Of a stretch of DNA of 64,000 bases, positions 26,763 through 36,167 are shown in pieces. Below the pieces are notes generated by a model. It did not search any database and had not been told where the DNA came from. It was given only the letters and a program-made list of their open reading frames with translations. Origin of the DNA: an uncultured Neisseriaceae bacterium (GTDB lineage: Bacteria > Pseudomonadota > Gammaproteobacteria > Burkholderiales > Neisseriaceae); NCBI GenBank assembly GCA_946481965.1, contig CAMLPN010000003.1:1-64000 (forward strand), written 5' to 3'. A program made the position numbers and the translations under genes. Position 1 is the stretch's first letter; each line of letters starts with the position of its first letter.

Positions 26763-27731
26763 ATGTTTCGTCCATCCCAGATAAATTTAGTTAATTATTT
26801 GCTGCTGCCTATATTAATCATTATCAGTATTAGTATAGGTGCAGCAAATTTTCATTGGGGAAGCCTATTTAGTGATAGTGAGGTTATTTCCTTACTGTTA
26901 TACAGCCGGCTACCACGCACTATAGCCATTATTTTGACAGGTGCCACTCTGGCTGTGGCTGGTATGGTGTTACAGATTGTTTTACGCAATCGCTTTCTTG
27001 AACCGAATATGGTGGGTGCTACTCAGAGTGCTGCTCTGGGCGTATTACTGGTTTCTATCTATTATCCTCAAGCACCGCAACTGATTAAAATGAGCTGTGC
27101 CAGTGTCGCTGCCCTTGTGGGTATGACACTTTTTATTTTGTTATTTCGACGCTTGCCTGCCCAACGACAAATTGTGATTCCGCTGATCGGCATAATTTAC
27201 GGCAGCATAATTGAAGCATTGGTTAATTTTATTGGTATTGAAACCAATACTTTACAACTGTTAGCTGTCTGGTTTGCCGGTGATTTTTCCGCAGTTCTGG
27301 CCGGTCGTTATGAATTACTGTGGTTGACCGGAATAATGACAATCGTGATATATGTACTGGCTGATCGACTCACCATTGCCGGTTTGGGACAAAATATTAG
27401 TATTAGTCTGGGTGTAAATTATGTCCGCATGATGTGGATTGCTTTATTCACAGTAGCCATGATAACAGCAATTGTGGTGGTGACTGTTGGCCAGATACCA
27501 TTTATTGGATTAGTGGTGCCAAATATCGTTTCCAGACTGGCAGGTGACCGTTTACGGCAGAATTTGCCCTCAGTTGCTTTACTTGGCGCTAATGCACTGC
27601 TGATATGTGACATTATCGGTCGTACTATCGATCCGCCATATGAAGTTCCGGTATCAATGATTTTCGGAATTATAGGAACCATAGTTTTTTTATATTTGCT
27701 GTTCAAAAGGCCCCCTGTCCATGCAGCTTAG
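26763..27731 (+). CDS. Iron-siderophore ABC transporter permease 1 (FecCD family)
   Basis: The 322-residue product is almost entirely membrane helices and belongs to the FecCD/BtuC fold. The conserved LPRTIAIILTGATLAVAGMVLQ near residues 45-65 and the IGLVVPNIVSRLAGDR ATPase-coupling loop near 250 are present. It resembles the FatD/CeuB type. It forms a heterodimer with the next gene's product, whose start overlaps its last codons by 11 bases. Confidence 0.9.
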   Translation: MFRPSQINLVNYLLLPILIIISISIGAANFHWGSLFSDSEVISLLLYSRLPRTIAIILTGATLAVAGMVLQIVLRNRFLEPNMVGATQSAALGVLLVSIYYPQAPQLIKMSCASVAALVGMTLFILLFRRLPAQRQIVIPLIGIIYGSIIEALVNFIGIETNTLQLLAVWFAGDFSAVLAGRYELLWLTGIMTIVIYVLADRLTIAGLGQNISISLGVNYVRMMWIALFTVAMITAIVVVTVGQIPFIGLVVPNIVSRLAGDRLRQNLPSVALLGANALLICDIIGRTIDPPYEVPVSMIFGIIGTIVFLYLLFKRPPVHAA

Positions 27732-28704
27732 ATCTTCCCTTCCCTTAGAGCGTTCCGGCCTAAAATTTCTCGGTCTGCTCACGCTTTTATTGATCATTGC
27801 TTGTATTCTATTTATGACCTTTGGAGCCAAAGGAAACTGGGATTTTGTGCTCCAGTTTCGTGGCAAAAAATTACTGATGTTGCTGACAGTTTCCTATGCT
27901 ATTGGCGTATCAACATTACTCTTTCAAACTTTAAGCCATAATTCTATTTTGACGCCGGGCTTATTGGGTTATGACTCGCTGTACTTATTACTTCAGACTA
28001 TAGCCTTATTTGTTTTTGGTGTTGTCGGTTATGTAAGTATCAGCAGTCTGAACAAATTTATCATTGAAGCACCTGTTATGATGCTAGCCTCATTATTACT
28101 GTTTCGAACTTTAACTAAGCAGAGCGATGGTGATCTGGCCAGACTAATACTGACAGGCATGATTTTTGGAGTGATGTTTCGCAGTATCAATAGCCTTCTG
28201 CAACGACTCATTGACCCTACCCTGTTTGCTGTTGCCCAAACCAGTTATTTTGCTCAGTTTACTTCTGTCAATCCAGACTTACTTATAATCGGTTTGATCA
28301 TTATGCTGATAAGTATTATCTGGATATGGAAAATGCGATATCAATTAGATGTTCTGATGCTCGGGCGCAATGCCGGTATTGCATTGGGATTAGATTACAC
28401 TCGTTTCAGTCGTCAACTACTTTTATGGATCGCTTTACTCGTTTCTGTATCTACTGCCCTTGTGGGATCAGTAAGCTTTTTTGGTTTATTAATTTGCGCT
28501 TTGGTCAATGTATGTGCCCCAAACATGAAGCACAGTCTGAGAATTCCCGCTGCTTTTCTGGTGGCAGCATTAGTACTCATTGGCGGACAGTTTTTGTTTG
28601 AACATTTACTGGGTATGCAGGGAGTATTAAGTGTTGTCATTGAATTTTGTGGCGGTATTGTGTTTTTATGGCTAGTATTAGGCCGAAAAAACAATGATTT
28701 ATAA
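27721..28704 (+). CDS. Iron-siderophore ABC transporter permease 2 (FecCD family)
   Basis: The 327-residue membrane protein is of the FatC/CeuC type, with the loop SVSFFGLLICALVNVCAP near residue 250 corresponding to the ATPase-contacting region. It overlaps the first permease gene by 11 bases, so the two are co-translated. In related loci (fat, ceu, vct, fet) an ATPase gene follows at once; here the next gene is 450 bases away and is an unrelated activase on the other strand. The probable missing ATPase is at 39844-40602. Confidence 0.88.
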   Translation: MQLRSSLPLERSGLKFLGLLTLLLIIACILFMTFGAKGNWDFVLQFRGKKLLMLLTVSYAIGVSTLLFQTLSHNSILTPGLLGYDSLYLLLQTIALFVFGVVGYVSISSLNKFIIEAPVMMLASLLLFRTLTKQSDGDLARLILTGMIFGVMFRSINSLLQRLIDPTLFAVAQTSYFAQFTSVNPDLLIIGLIIMLISIIWIWKMRYQLDVLMLGRNAGIALGLDYTRFSRQLLLWIALLVSVSTALVGSVSFFGLLICALVNVCAPNMKHSLRIPAAFLVAALVLIGGQFLFEHLLGMQGVLSVVIEFCGGIVFLWLVLGRKNNDL

Positions 28705-29159
28705 AATTAACTTGATTTATTCAGCAAAAATTCAATGGCTCAATCACTTCAGTTTTGCTACAACTTATTATTTTATCAATATATTTTTAATTGCTAGTTT
28801 AAATGGATGTTTAGATAAAAATTTGATTAATGATAATTTTTACAGTTAATTGATAAATTAATATCAACTATAAAAGATGTATTTTATGCAGATTAATTTT
28901 CATTAGTGAAAATAATAAAATACTAAAATAAATCCAAGATATTTATCTTGATTAATTCTAATATCATTATTTTGCTTTAAATATAACTTATTAAGGACAT
29001 TTAATCAGTTAACTTTGTTTTTTCTATGATTTATTCTTTTAATACTTGGTTTTGGGTATTTTTTTATTCTAATAAATAAATTATTATCCTCATTTATATA
29101 AATACTAAACAAAGTATAAATGGAATAAGGTGTTTACATGCTTAGCTTTAAAAAAATAA
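28705..29159. other. AT-rich gap between siderophore permease and cutD
   Basis: No coding region, repeat or convincing terminator is visible in about 450 AT-rich bases. The two flanking genes converge here. It is the left edge of the block that separates the siderophore permeases from their probable ATPase gene. I saw no direct repeats, transposase remnant or tRNA end at this boundary. Confidence 0.5.
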
Positions 29160-30086
29160 CTAGTGTTTAATTATCGAAACTGGTAGCTCATATGTCTTAA
29201 GTATATTTTCTACTCGAGCCAAATCTTCATCTGATAAATTAGGATCCCAGTCCACCAGATAATCCCTTTCTAATTGATTATATTTATTCACTCCCAACTT
29301 GTGATAAGGCAAAATATCGATACCTTTGAAATTCTTATTCATTTTATATGGTTGTAAAAATTCAGCCATTTTAATCAGATTTTCATCGCTATCATTAAAA
29401 CCTTTAAGCAATGGCACACGAACCTTAACGTTATAACGATTTTCTAATAACCATTGTAGATTATTAAGAATTTGCTCATTATGAACACCAGTACCCTCAT
29501 AGTGTTTCTGGGTATCCATATGTTTAATATCATATAAAAATAAATCTATGCATTCGGCCACTTTCTGCAAAATTTCTAAAGAAGTAAATCCGGTAGTTTC
29601 AATCGCAGTATTAATTCCTGCTTTTTTACAAGACATCAATAAATTAAGGGCTGCTTCGGGTTGAGCTAATGCTTCGCCTCCCCCTAAAGTCACACCACCA
29701 CCTGAGCTTTCGTAAAAAAAACGATCCTGCTCAATTACCGCCATTAGCTCAGATATAGTTTTGACTTGCCCAACAATAGCAATTGCTCGGCTAGGACAAG
29801 TATTTTCACAAAGCCGACAACCAATGCATTCCGTAGTTTTAGAAAAAGCGTGTTTTCCAGATTCATCTAAACTGTGAATACCTACGGGACAGACAGAGAT
29901 ACAGGCACCGGTATCATTGCATAAATTACGCATTAACATGACCTGATACGATCTACTTTGACTTTCTGGATTAGAACACCATTTACAACGTAACGGACAA
30001 CCTTTAAAAAAAACCAGTGTTCTTACGCCAGGACCATCATAAATGCTGTACTTTTGTACATTGAAAATCAGTGCCGTTCTTTCCAC
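29160..30086 (-). CDS. cutD: Glycyl-radical enzyme activase for choline lyase
   Basis: CutD uses SAM and a [4Fe-4S] cluster to place the radical on the Gly of CutC. The 308-residue protein has the radical-SAM motif CPLRCKWC (Cys30, Cys34, Cys37) inside FFKGCPLRCKWCSNPES, then a ferredoxin-like insert. The second insert cluster CIGCRLCENTCP (Cys87, 90, 93, 97) is complete. The first has Cys56, Cys62 and Cys66 but Thr59 where the family has Cys. GGGVTLGGGEALAQPEAA is conserved. The start is a GTG, preceded by tagggatagg. The gene is last in the BMC-T / dehydrogenase / cutC / cutD operon, 27 bases after cutC. Confidence 0.92.
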   Translation of the reverse strand: MERTALIFNVQKYSIYDGPGVRTLVFFKGCPLRCKWCSNPESQSRSYQVMLMRNLCNDTGACISVCPVGIHSLDESGKHAFSKTTECIGCRLCENTCPSRAIAIVGQVKTISELMAVIEQDRFFYESSGGGVTLGGGEALAQPEAALNLLMSCKKAGINTAIETTGFTSLEILQKVAECIDLFLYDIKHMDTQKHYEGTGVHNEQILNNLQWLLENRYNVKVRVPLLKGFNDSDENLIKMAEFLQPYKMNKNFKGIDILPYHKLGVNKYNQLERDYLVDWDPNLSDEDLARVENILKTYELPVSIIKH

Positions 30087-30113
30087 TGCCTATCCCTACT
30101 TCACTGTTTATGT

Positions 30114-32765
30114 TTAAAAGCTACGTAACACAGTTCGACTAATAATCTCATCCTGAACATCTTTGCATAGCTCAATAAAGAATGCGCTGTAACCGGCTAC
30201 GCGTACAACTAAATCGCGATGTTTTTCAGGATGTTTTTGGGCATCAATTAAAACATCATTATCTAAGTAATTAAATTGCATTTCACCATTACCCAATATA
30301 CTGGCTGTGCGCAATAAGGTAATTAATCCATTTTCACCTTCTGGCGTGTCTAATAAACCCGACATGAGTTTAAAGTTATGAACCATTCCCATGTTCATGT
30401 TGTCATTGGCCATTTTAGAAACGCTCTTAATAATACCGGTAGGACCTTTAAAATCTGCACCCTGTGTCGGACTAATACCATCAGATAATGGCGACCATGC
30501 GCGTCGACCATTAGCAGAAGCACCTAGTATTTGTCCTAAAGGGGTATTATTAGAAATGGATAAAGTGCCATGAGTTAATACAGAAAATAAAGTTTTGTAT
30601 TTATGATGATCTGCTTCGGTAAACGCCACCAGATCTGATGCAATTGCATCAACATAATCATCGTCATTACCATATTTTGGCGCCGCTAAACAATCTTTAT
30701 GAATTTCTTCGTAGCCGACAAAGTCAGCTTTTAACGCTTCATTCAATTGTTGTAAGGTATATTTTTTCTCATCATAAACCAGCTTTTTGATTGCAGCCAT
30801 TGAGTCAACATAGGTTGCTAATCCACTCCAGACTACCCCGGGACCAAAATTATACATAGCACCACCAGCACAAACATCCTTGCCGGATTCCATACAGCCT
30901 TCATACATCATTGACATTAATGGTTTGGGTGCTACATCGCGATGGACGCGCTGAGTAATCACAGTGGCAATACTGGACAATTTCGTCACATATTTAATTT
31001 GTTCTTTTACTGCTGCTTCAAATTTTTCATAAGTATCAAATTGTGAAATATCCCCTAAATCCGGACATACCTGTTTTCCGTACCATAGAGGTACACCACG
31101 ATTTAACGCTACTTCAATACATATTGGCCACTGCGTATAGGTAGTAGATGTCCATTGATATAATCTTCCTGATTTCTGTGGTTCGACACAGCCCATCAAG
31201 CAATAATCACGAGCATCTTCAACGGAAACACCTTTTGCCAACATCATTTTGATATGGGTATCATCAAAATGGATTGCGGGAAAGCCCATACCTGCACGAA
31301 TAACATCAACAATTTTTTTCATGTATTCTTGAGGCGAACGATTATGCACACGTGCAGCTAAAGATGGCTGATAAATTTTAACATGGCGTACTGCATCCAT
31401 TAATAAATAGGTCAGCTCATTAGTAGCGTCTTGCCCGTTTCGGTTTACCCCGCCTACACACATGTTCACAAATGGTTGATAACCAGCAAAGAATTTAGAA
31501 CTGCCTTCGCTCGTTATCCACATCATTTCTGACATTTTTATTAACATACAACCAGCCAAATCAAAGGCTTCATAATTGGTTAAGCGTCCTGCATCAATGT
31601 CTGCTTTATAGTATGGATACATATATTGATCGACGCGACCAATAGACATACCGGTTTGATTCTCTTCTACAACCAATAATGACTCAACTGTCCATACGGC
31701 CTGAATGGCTTCCCAGAATGTTTCAGGTTTATGAGCAGGTACACGTGCATTAACTTCTGAAATTTTCAGTAATTCTTGTTTACGTTTAGGATTAGTTTCT
31801 TTTGCAGCCAGTTCAGCAGCATACTCGGACATCCTGCGCGCATAAATCATCACACCTTCAGTGGTATCAATTATTGACTTATAAAAATAAATTTTATCGA
31901 TATCTTCTGGGTTGTCATAATCTAATTTATCTAAATGTTCCTGAGCTTCTCTTTGGATATCCAGCATACCCTTTTTCATCAGGATCACATCATAACCAGG
32001 GTTAGAGTCACCACCACCATTTAAGGCATGATAAGAGCAGTCAGAAACAAATGATTCGCCAGAGATTTCCCAGACACCAGCGTCACGGAATTGTCCTTCG
32101 CAAAGCTCATCAATTGATTTACCTTCCCAGAATGGGAATAACTCCTCCCGCATGATTTTTTTATCTGCTTCGGAAATATAAAATGGATCTTGAGGACGAT
32201 CACCAATCGTGTCTAACTCATCCCGTAGCCAACGCCAAGATATATCTGGAGAAAAAGAACCAGCTCTAGGGGCACCATTTGGTGCACCAACTATCAGTTC
32301 ATGATCTTGAATAACAAGTGGTGCTCTTTCACAGCATCGCTTAAAGGATTTACCGCGCAAAATACTGATCGGATATCCCTGATATTCCTTAAAGACTTCC
32401 GTCATAACCCGAGCACGATGTGTGGTAATCGAAGGCACATGGGTCAGGAATTTTTCCTTTAGTTTCACATGACGTTCAGTAGGGCCATTAGGTACGTCCA
32501 TTTCCTGAGTGTTACTGTAATTTAGATAGTTGCTATTGTTATTAGTATTGGAAGCTAGTGAACTGGAGACTGCTTGAGAAGAATGTGATCCAATTTGTTG
32601 CATTTCATCTTTTATTTTATCAAAAAAAGATTTTACAAAAGCTTTTTCTTCGGATGATAAACCAGCAGTTGCTTCCTCAACCTGTCTGGAAAGATCGTTG
32701 ATTCCATTAGGACCAGATTGACTAATGATATCAGCTATTTTTTCTGATAACTCTTGGGTACTCAT
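30114..32765 (-). CDS. cutC: Choline trimethylamine-lyase, glycyl radical enzyme
   Basis: CutC splits choline into trimethylamine and acetaldehyde under anaerobic conditions. Every active-site residue known from Desulfovibrio CutC can be placed at a constant offset of +37: Tyr245, Asp253, Phe432, Cys526, Glu528, Thr539, Tyr543 and radical-bearing Gly858 (RVAGYS). MGCVEPQ and [14 protein letters not shown] are intact. This separates it from pyruvate formate-lyase, glycerol dehydratase and propanediol dehydratase. Residues 1-56 form two predicted amphipathic helices, then a Ser/Asn-rich linker (57-88), which looks like an encapsulation tail. Ribosome-binding sequence caggaga precedes the ATG. 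At 883 residues it is the short (type I-like) form. Confidence 0.96.
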   Translation of the reverse strand: MSTQELSEKIADIISQSGPNGINDLSRQVEEATAGLSSEEKAFVKSFFDKIKDEMQQIGSHSSQAVSSSLASNTNNNSNYLNYSNTQEMDVPNGPTERHVKLKEKFLTHVPSITTHRARVMTEVFKEYQGYPISILRGKSFKRCCERAPLVIQDHELIVGAPNGAPRAGSFSPDISWRWLRDELDTIGDRPQDPFYISEADKKIMREELFPFWEGKSIDELCEGQFRDAGVWEISGESFVSDCSYHALNGGGDSNPGYDVILMKKGMLDIQREAQEHLDKLDYDNPEDIDKIYFYKSIIDTTEGVMIYARRMSEYAAELAAKETNPKRKQELLKISEVNARVPAHKPETFWEAIQAVWTVESLLVVEENQTGMSIGRVDQYMYPYYKADIDAGRLTNYEAFDLAGCMLIKMSEMMWITSEGSSKFFAGYQPFVNMCVGGVNRNGQDATNELTYLLMDAVRHVKIYQPSLAARVHNRSPQEYMKKIVDVIRAGMGFPAIHFDDTHIKMMLAKGVSVEDARDYCLMGCVEPQKSGRLYQWTSTTYTQWPICIEVALNRGVPLWYGKQVCPDLGDISQFDTYEKFEAAVKEQIKYVTKLSSIATVITQRVHRDVAPKPLMSMMYEGCMESGKDVCAGGAMYNFGPGVVWSGLATYVDSMAAIKKLVYDEKKYTLQQLNEALKADFVGYEEIHKDCLAAPKYGNDDDYVDAIASDLVAFTEADHHKYKTLFSVLTHGTLSISNNTPLGQILGASANGRRAWSPLSDGISPTQGADFKGPTGIIKSVSKMANDNMNMGMVHNFKLMSGLLDTPEGENGLITLLRTASILGNGEMQFNYLDNDVLIDAQKHPEKHRDLVVRVAGYSAFFIELCKDVQDEIISRTVLRSF

Positions 32766-32790
32766 TGCTTAATCTCCTGTTTAGTTCCAA

Positions 32791-34239
32791 TTACCTAAAA
32801 AACTGCTCTAATATGTCGTGAACAATGTGCTGTATTTGTTGAGCATTCGACTCATTCGATACGTTTTGTGTCTGGGCTGTTTGAGGCATAGCTTTAGTTT
32901 CATAACCCACCATGCGGGTGTAAACTAAATTCAGTGGCGATATATTATCGGTAGCAATACCTGCACCTACGGTCATACTCCCCAGAGTTAATGCAGGAAA
33001 TAAATTTGTCGTCATGCCAATACAGCCGAAGGTAGAAGATGTATTAACCAGTAAGCGTCCTACGGGTTTTTTCAATGCAAATTCTTTTATTATGTTTACG
33101 TCATTTGAATGTATCACTAGCGCATGGGCATTTCGTTCGACTATTAGTAACTCTAAACATTTTTCACATGCATGTTGCCAGTCATCTTCAAGATAATAGG
33201 CCACGACAGGTGCCAATAATTCTTTGGAAAACATACTGGAACGAGATACATGTGCCAGTTTTGCGATTAGTAATTTAGTATTTTCTGGAATAGTGAATCC
33301 ACCACGTTTAGCCAAATACTGTGGTGATTTACCTATGGCATCTTTTTTGGGACGACCATCTACATGAAAGAATATTTTTTCTAATACTTCACATTCTTCC
33401 TGACTTAAAAAATAAGCGCCATTTCGTTTAAATTCTGCTTCCACTTCTGAAGCAATCTGCGTATCAACCACCACAGATTGCTCAGCTGAAGTCACAATAC
33501 CAAAATCAAAATTTTTACTTTGGATAATATCTTGGACTGCTTTTTTGATGTTTGCACTGCGTTCTATAAACACCAGACTATTCGCAGCGCCACCATAAAT
33601 TAATAGCTTACCACTTTGTTTAGCAGCTTCACGCAAATTGGGTATACCGGTAATCATGATTAATTTGACTGCCGGACAGTTCATTAGCTCAAAAGCGCCT
33701 TTTTTGTCTATAACGGTCAAATAAGAGATAGCACCTTCTGGCAAACCAGCATCGACTGCTGCTTTAATTATGATATCCAAAACTGCCTGCATGGATTTTT
33801 TTGCCCGTGGATGCAAAGAAAATACAATGGCATTACCGGCTTTAATCGCAATTAAAGTTTTATAAATGGTGGTGGAGACAGGACTGGTTACTGGACAAAA
33901 AGCAGCAATCACCCCAATAGGTACACCAATTTTGGCTATTTTATTTTTCTCATTTTCATCAATCACACCAACACAATGAATGGGTAAAATAGCATCAAGA
34001 ACATTTTTGGCAGCAAATTTATTTTTTATTTTTTTATCTTCAATAGCACCAAAGTCAGTTTCTTCATGGGATAGTTTAGCTAAGTAATCTAAATGAGGTA
34101 ACAGAGCACTGGCTATGGCTGTGATGATCTGGTTAAGCTTTTTTTGCTCAAACAACGCGAGCTTAGCCTGAGCATGAGCCGCATTTTCAGCCAAAATTCT
34201 TGCTTGCTGAATTGATACCAGGTCTTTATCCTCAAGCAT
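32791..34239 (-). CDS. Acylating aldehyde dehydrogenase homologue lacking the catalytic cysteine
   Basis: The 482-residue protein has the fold of the CoA-acylating aldehyde dehydrogenases that pair with CutC (EutE/CutF/AdhE-N-terminal type). Conserved parts include STTIYKTLIAIKAGNAIVFS (122-141), GLPEGAISYLT and GGAANSLVFIE. The family catalytic motif is F-D-N-G-x-x-C-x-S-E-Q; here it reads FDFGIVTSAEQS, so Thr250 (codon act) replaces the Cys and Phe246 the Asn. It should not form the thioester with acetaldehyde. Residues 450-466 are a linker and 467-482 an amphipathic helix (IQHIVHDILEQFF), like a C-terminal encapsulation peptide. It lies between the shell-protein gene and cutC, 25 bases before cutC. 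Confidence 0.88.
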   Translation of the reverse strand: MLEDKDLVSIQQARILAENAAHAQAKLALFEQKKLNQIITAIASALLPHLDYLAKLSHEETDFGAIEDKKIKNKFAAKNVLDAILPIHCVGVIDENEKNKIAKIGVPIGVIAAFCPVTSPVSTTIYKTLIAIKAGNAIVFSLHPRAKKSMQAVLDIIIKAAVDAGLPEGAISYLTVIDKKGAFELMNCPAVKLIMITGIPNLREAAKQSGKLLIYGGAANSLVFIERSANIKKAVQDIIQSKNFDFGIVTSAEQSVVVDTQIASEVEAEFKRNGAYFLSQEECEVLEKIFFHVDGRPKKDAIGKSPQYLAKRGGFTIPENTKLLIAKLAHVSRSSMFSKELLAPVVAYYLEDDWQHACEKCLELLIVERNAHALVIHSNDVNIIKEFALKKPVGRLLVNTSSTFGCIGMTTNLFPALTLGSMTVGAGIATDNISPLNLVYTRMVGYETKAMPQTAQTQNVSNESNAQQIQHIVHDILEQFFR

Positions 34240-34258
34240 TTTCTTATCCTTTTGAAAA

Positions 34259-34864
34259 TTATTTACCCAATAATTTTTCTAACGAATAACAATCGACAAT
34301 TTGTTTAAGCATAGGGTGCGGTGAAGAAATGACAGCAGAGCTGTAAGCTTTAGAATTTATCCGTTCAACGGCAGACACACCTGCATTAACTGCATTGTTG
34401 CAGGCTTCAACATCACCCTGAACTAAAATAGAAATATAGCCTGATGCTACATTTTCATAACCTATGAGATCAACGCTGGAACTTTTAATCATTGCATCTG
34501 CAGCTTCCAACGCATCGACAATACCAAAAGTTTCAACCAGACCTAACGCCTGAGAAAAATATTGGCTATCGAATGGATCAGCTGCATGCAAAGAGACTAT
34601 TTGGTGAACACCTGTAATGGCTCTTGGCATAACATTGGAACCGGTCAAATCACCAATCGAAGAGGCAGCTTCTTTACCAGCTGCTACAGCGGCTTCAACG
34701 GCTGCAACATCTCCGCGTACAATAATGGCGACCAATGTCGAACCAATATTTTCATACCCAACTAAATCAACGCTACCTGCTTTAAGCATCTTATCGGCAC
34801 CGTAAATAGCTGGAACCATCCCTAAGGTTTGTATTAAACCTAATGCTGACGAGTTAGATTTCAT
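34259..34864 (-). CDS. Bacterial microcompartment shell protein with two BMC domains (BMC-T type)
   Basis: The 201-residue protein holds two tandem, non-permuted BMC domains. Domain 1 (about residues 6-95) has ALGLIQTLGMVPAIYGADKM and VGYENIGSTLVAIIVRGDVA; domain 2 (about 104-190) repeats ALGLVETFGIVDALEAADAM and IGYENVASGYISILVQGDVE. Such proteins form trimers that mimic a hexamer with a larger central pore. It lacks the Cys of Fe-S-binding PduT. It is the only shell protein in the window: no BMC-H (about 90 residues) and no BMC-P pentamer gene lie near it. It is first in the operon, 19 bases before the dehydrogenase. Confidence 0.94.
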   Translation of the reverse strand: MKSNSSALGLIQTLGMVPAIYGADKMLKAGSVDLVGYENIGSTLVAIIVRGDVAAVEAAVAAGKEAASSIGDLTGSNVMPRAITGVHQIVSLHAADPFDSQYFSQALGLVETFGIVDALEAADAMIKSSSVDLIGYENVASGYISILVQGDVEACNNAVNAGVSAVERINSKAYSSAVISSPHPMLKQIVDCYSLEKLLGK

Positions 34865-34951
34865 ATCACCATTCCAGATGAATTAATCACGAAATTTATG
34901 GATAATATTAACAATTTTTTAAGAACAAAAACATACTAATTTTACATAATT

Positions 34952-34965
34952 ATGTTCTAGATCAA
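34952..34965. promoter_or_regulatory. Second FNR-like half-conserved site
   Basis: The sequence atgttctagatcaa keeps 8 of the 10 fixed positions of TTGAT-N4-ATCAA. It is 87 bases upstream of the shell-protein start, a plausible position for anaerobic activation of the leftward operon. The right half is perfect and the left half degenerate. Confidence 0.4.
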
Positions 34966-35002
34966 ATTTAATTAACATAATTTAAATAGTCGTCTTGTAT
35001 AT

Positions 35003-35016
35003 TTGTTGTAAATCAA
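35003..35016. promoter_or_regulatory. FNR-like box between the two arms of the choline locus
   Basis: The sequence ttgttgtaaatcaa matches the FNR/Anr consensus TTGAT-N4-ATCAA at 9 of 10 fixed positions. It lies 139 bases from the shell-protein start and 152 from the transporter start on the other strand. CutC is destroyed by oxygen, so anaerobic activation would make sense. Confidence 0.55.
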
Positions 35017-35167
35017 TAAAAATAATATTTATGTTTTGTTAAATTCATTTTCATTACTAAGCTTAGGTAAACTGCTAAATTGAGTATGGTTGCATTGTAG
35101 ATTGAAAGTTATTAAGTAATATATAAACGTACCCAAAATTTTTTAGCAATTGTGATAAGGGAAAGTT

Positions 35168-36166
35168 ATGAACGATAGGACTAATCTTGCTACAACCAAA
35201 ATGAAACAGCTGAGTAGTACGTTTCAAAAAAAGGGCGTTATCAATGGCGCTATTTCAGGTCTAACTTATGGAATATTTGCAACGTTAGTGGTTGTTGCCC
35301 GAGGATGTTATGACCCCGCAACCATAGCAGCATTAAGTCTTCTGGCTGTCCCCTTTATATTATCTGGTTTGAACGACTTATTTGCAGGTATTTGGTTACT
35401 GATTTATATAAAAGCCACAGGACGTTTGGCAGAATTAGGTCGTACGCTAAAAACCAAGCCTGGGAAAATTATGATTATAGGCTTTCTGCTCGGAGGACCT
35501 GTAGCCAACGGCACTTTTTTAATTAGTTTACAAATGGCTGGTGCTTATGCCATTCCAATTTCAGCCACAACTGGCTTATTTGGTGCCTTATTTGCTTGGA
35601 TATTTTTAAAACAAAAACCAACCAAACGCATCGTTGTGGGCATGTTTGTCATCGCAGCCGGCGCAATTATTCTTAATTTAGTAAAACCGGAAGGTGCAGA
35701 GCAATTTACCCTAGGAGTGATATTTGCCACTGTTGCAGCCATTGCATGGGGACTTGAAGGTGTGTTTGCCAGTTTTGGTGGCTCCATGCTTGATGCTGAC
35801 GTAGTGGTCAATTTACGCCAGTTAATTTCTGGGATAACTACTTTATTGATTGCTTTCATTTTCGCCTCAGCATTTCCTCTGTTTATAGATACTTTTGTCG
35901 CAGTTACACCAGTTATATGGCTGGCTATTGCTGGCTTTAGCGCAGCAGTTTCTTTTCTTACCTGGTACAAATCAAATACCATGGTCGGGGTAGCAATTGG
36001 TAGTTCATTAAATGTTACTTATACCTTCTGGGGCGTATTATTCAGTATCATGTTCTTAGGTCAGGAAATTACTTTCACCATCATTACCGGTTCCATCATT
36101 ATCTTTATTGGTTCCGTTTTAGTTGCCATGAATCCTCTTGATTTGTTCAGAAAAAAGGATAATTAA
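35168..36166 (+). CDS. EamA/DMT-family membrane transporter
   Basis: The 332-residue protein has about ten membrane helices in two repeats of the drug/metabolite-transporter (EamA) fold, with SATTGLFGALFAWIFLKQKPT and GVAIGSSLNVTYTFWGVLFS at the ends of the two halves. It is divergent from the shell-protein gene across a 303-base region with FNR-like sites and starts with ATG after aagggaaag. DMT transporters occur beside choline-cleaving loci and could import choline or export trimethylamine. The substrate cannot be read from the sequence. Confidence 0.82.
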   Translation: MNDRTNLATTKMKQLSSTFQKKGVINGAISGLTYGIFATLVVVARGCYDPATIAALSLLAVPFILSGLNDLFAGIWLLIYIKATGRLAELGRTLKTKPGKIMIIGFLLGGPVANGTFLISLQMAGAYAIPISATTGLFGALFAWIFLKQKPTKRIVVGMFVIAAGAIILNLVKPEGAEQFTLGVIFATVAAIAWGLEGVFASFGGSMLDADVVVNLRQLISGITTLLIAFIFASAFPLFIDTFVAVTPVIWLAIAGFSAAVSFLTWYKSNTMVGVAIGSSLNVTYTFWGVLFSIMFLGQEITFTIITGSIIIFIGSVLVAMNPLDLFRKKDN

Positions 36167-36167
36167 T

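Noticed and set aside
30114..32765. Reading the glycyl radical enzyme as pyruvate formate-lyase, glycerol dehydratase or propanediol dehydratase
   Set aside because: All CutC-specific residues (Tyr245, Asp253, Phe432, Thr539, Tyr543) are at a constant offset from the characterised choline lyase.
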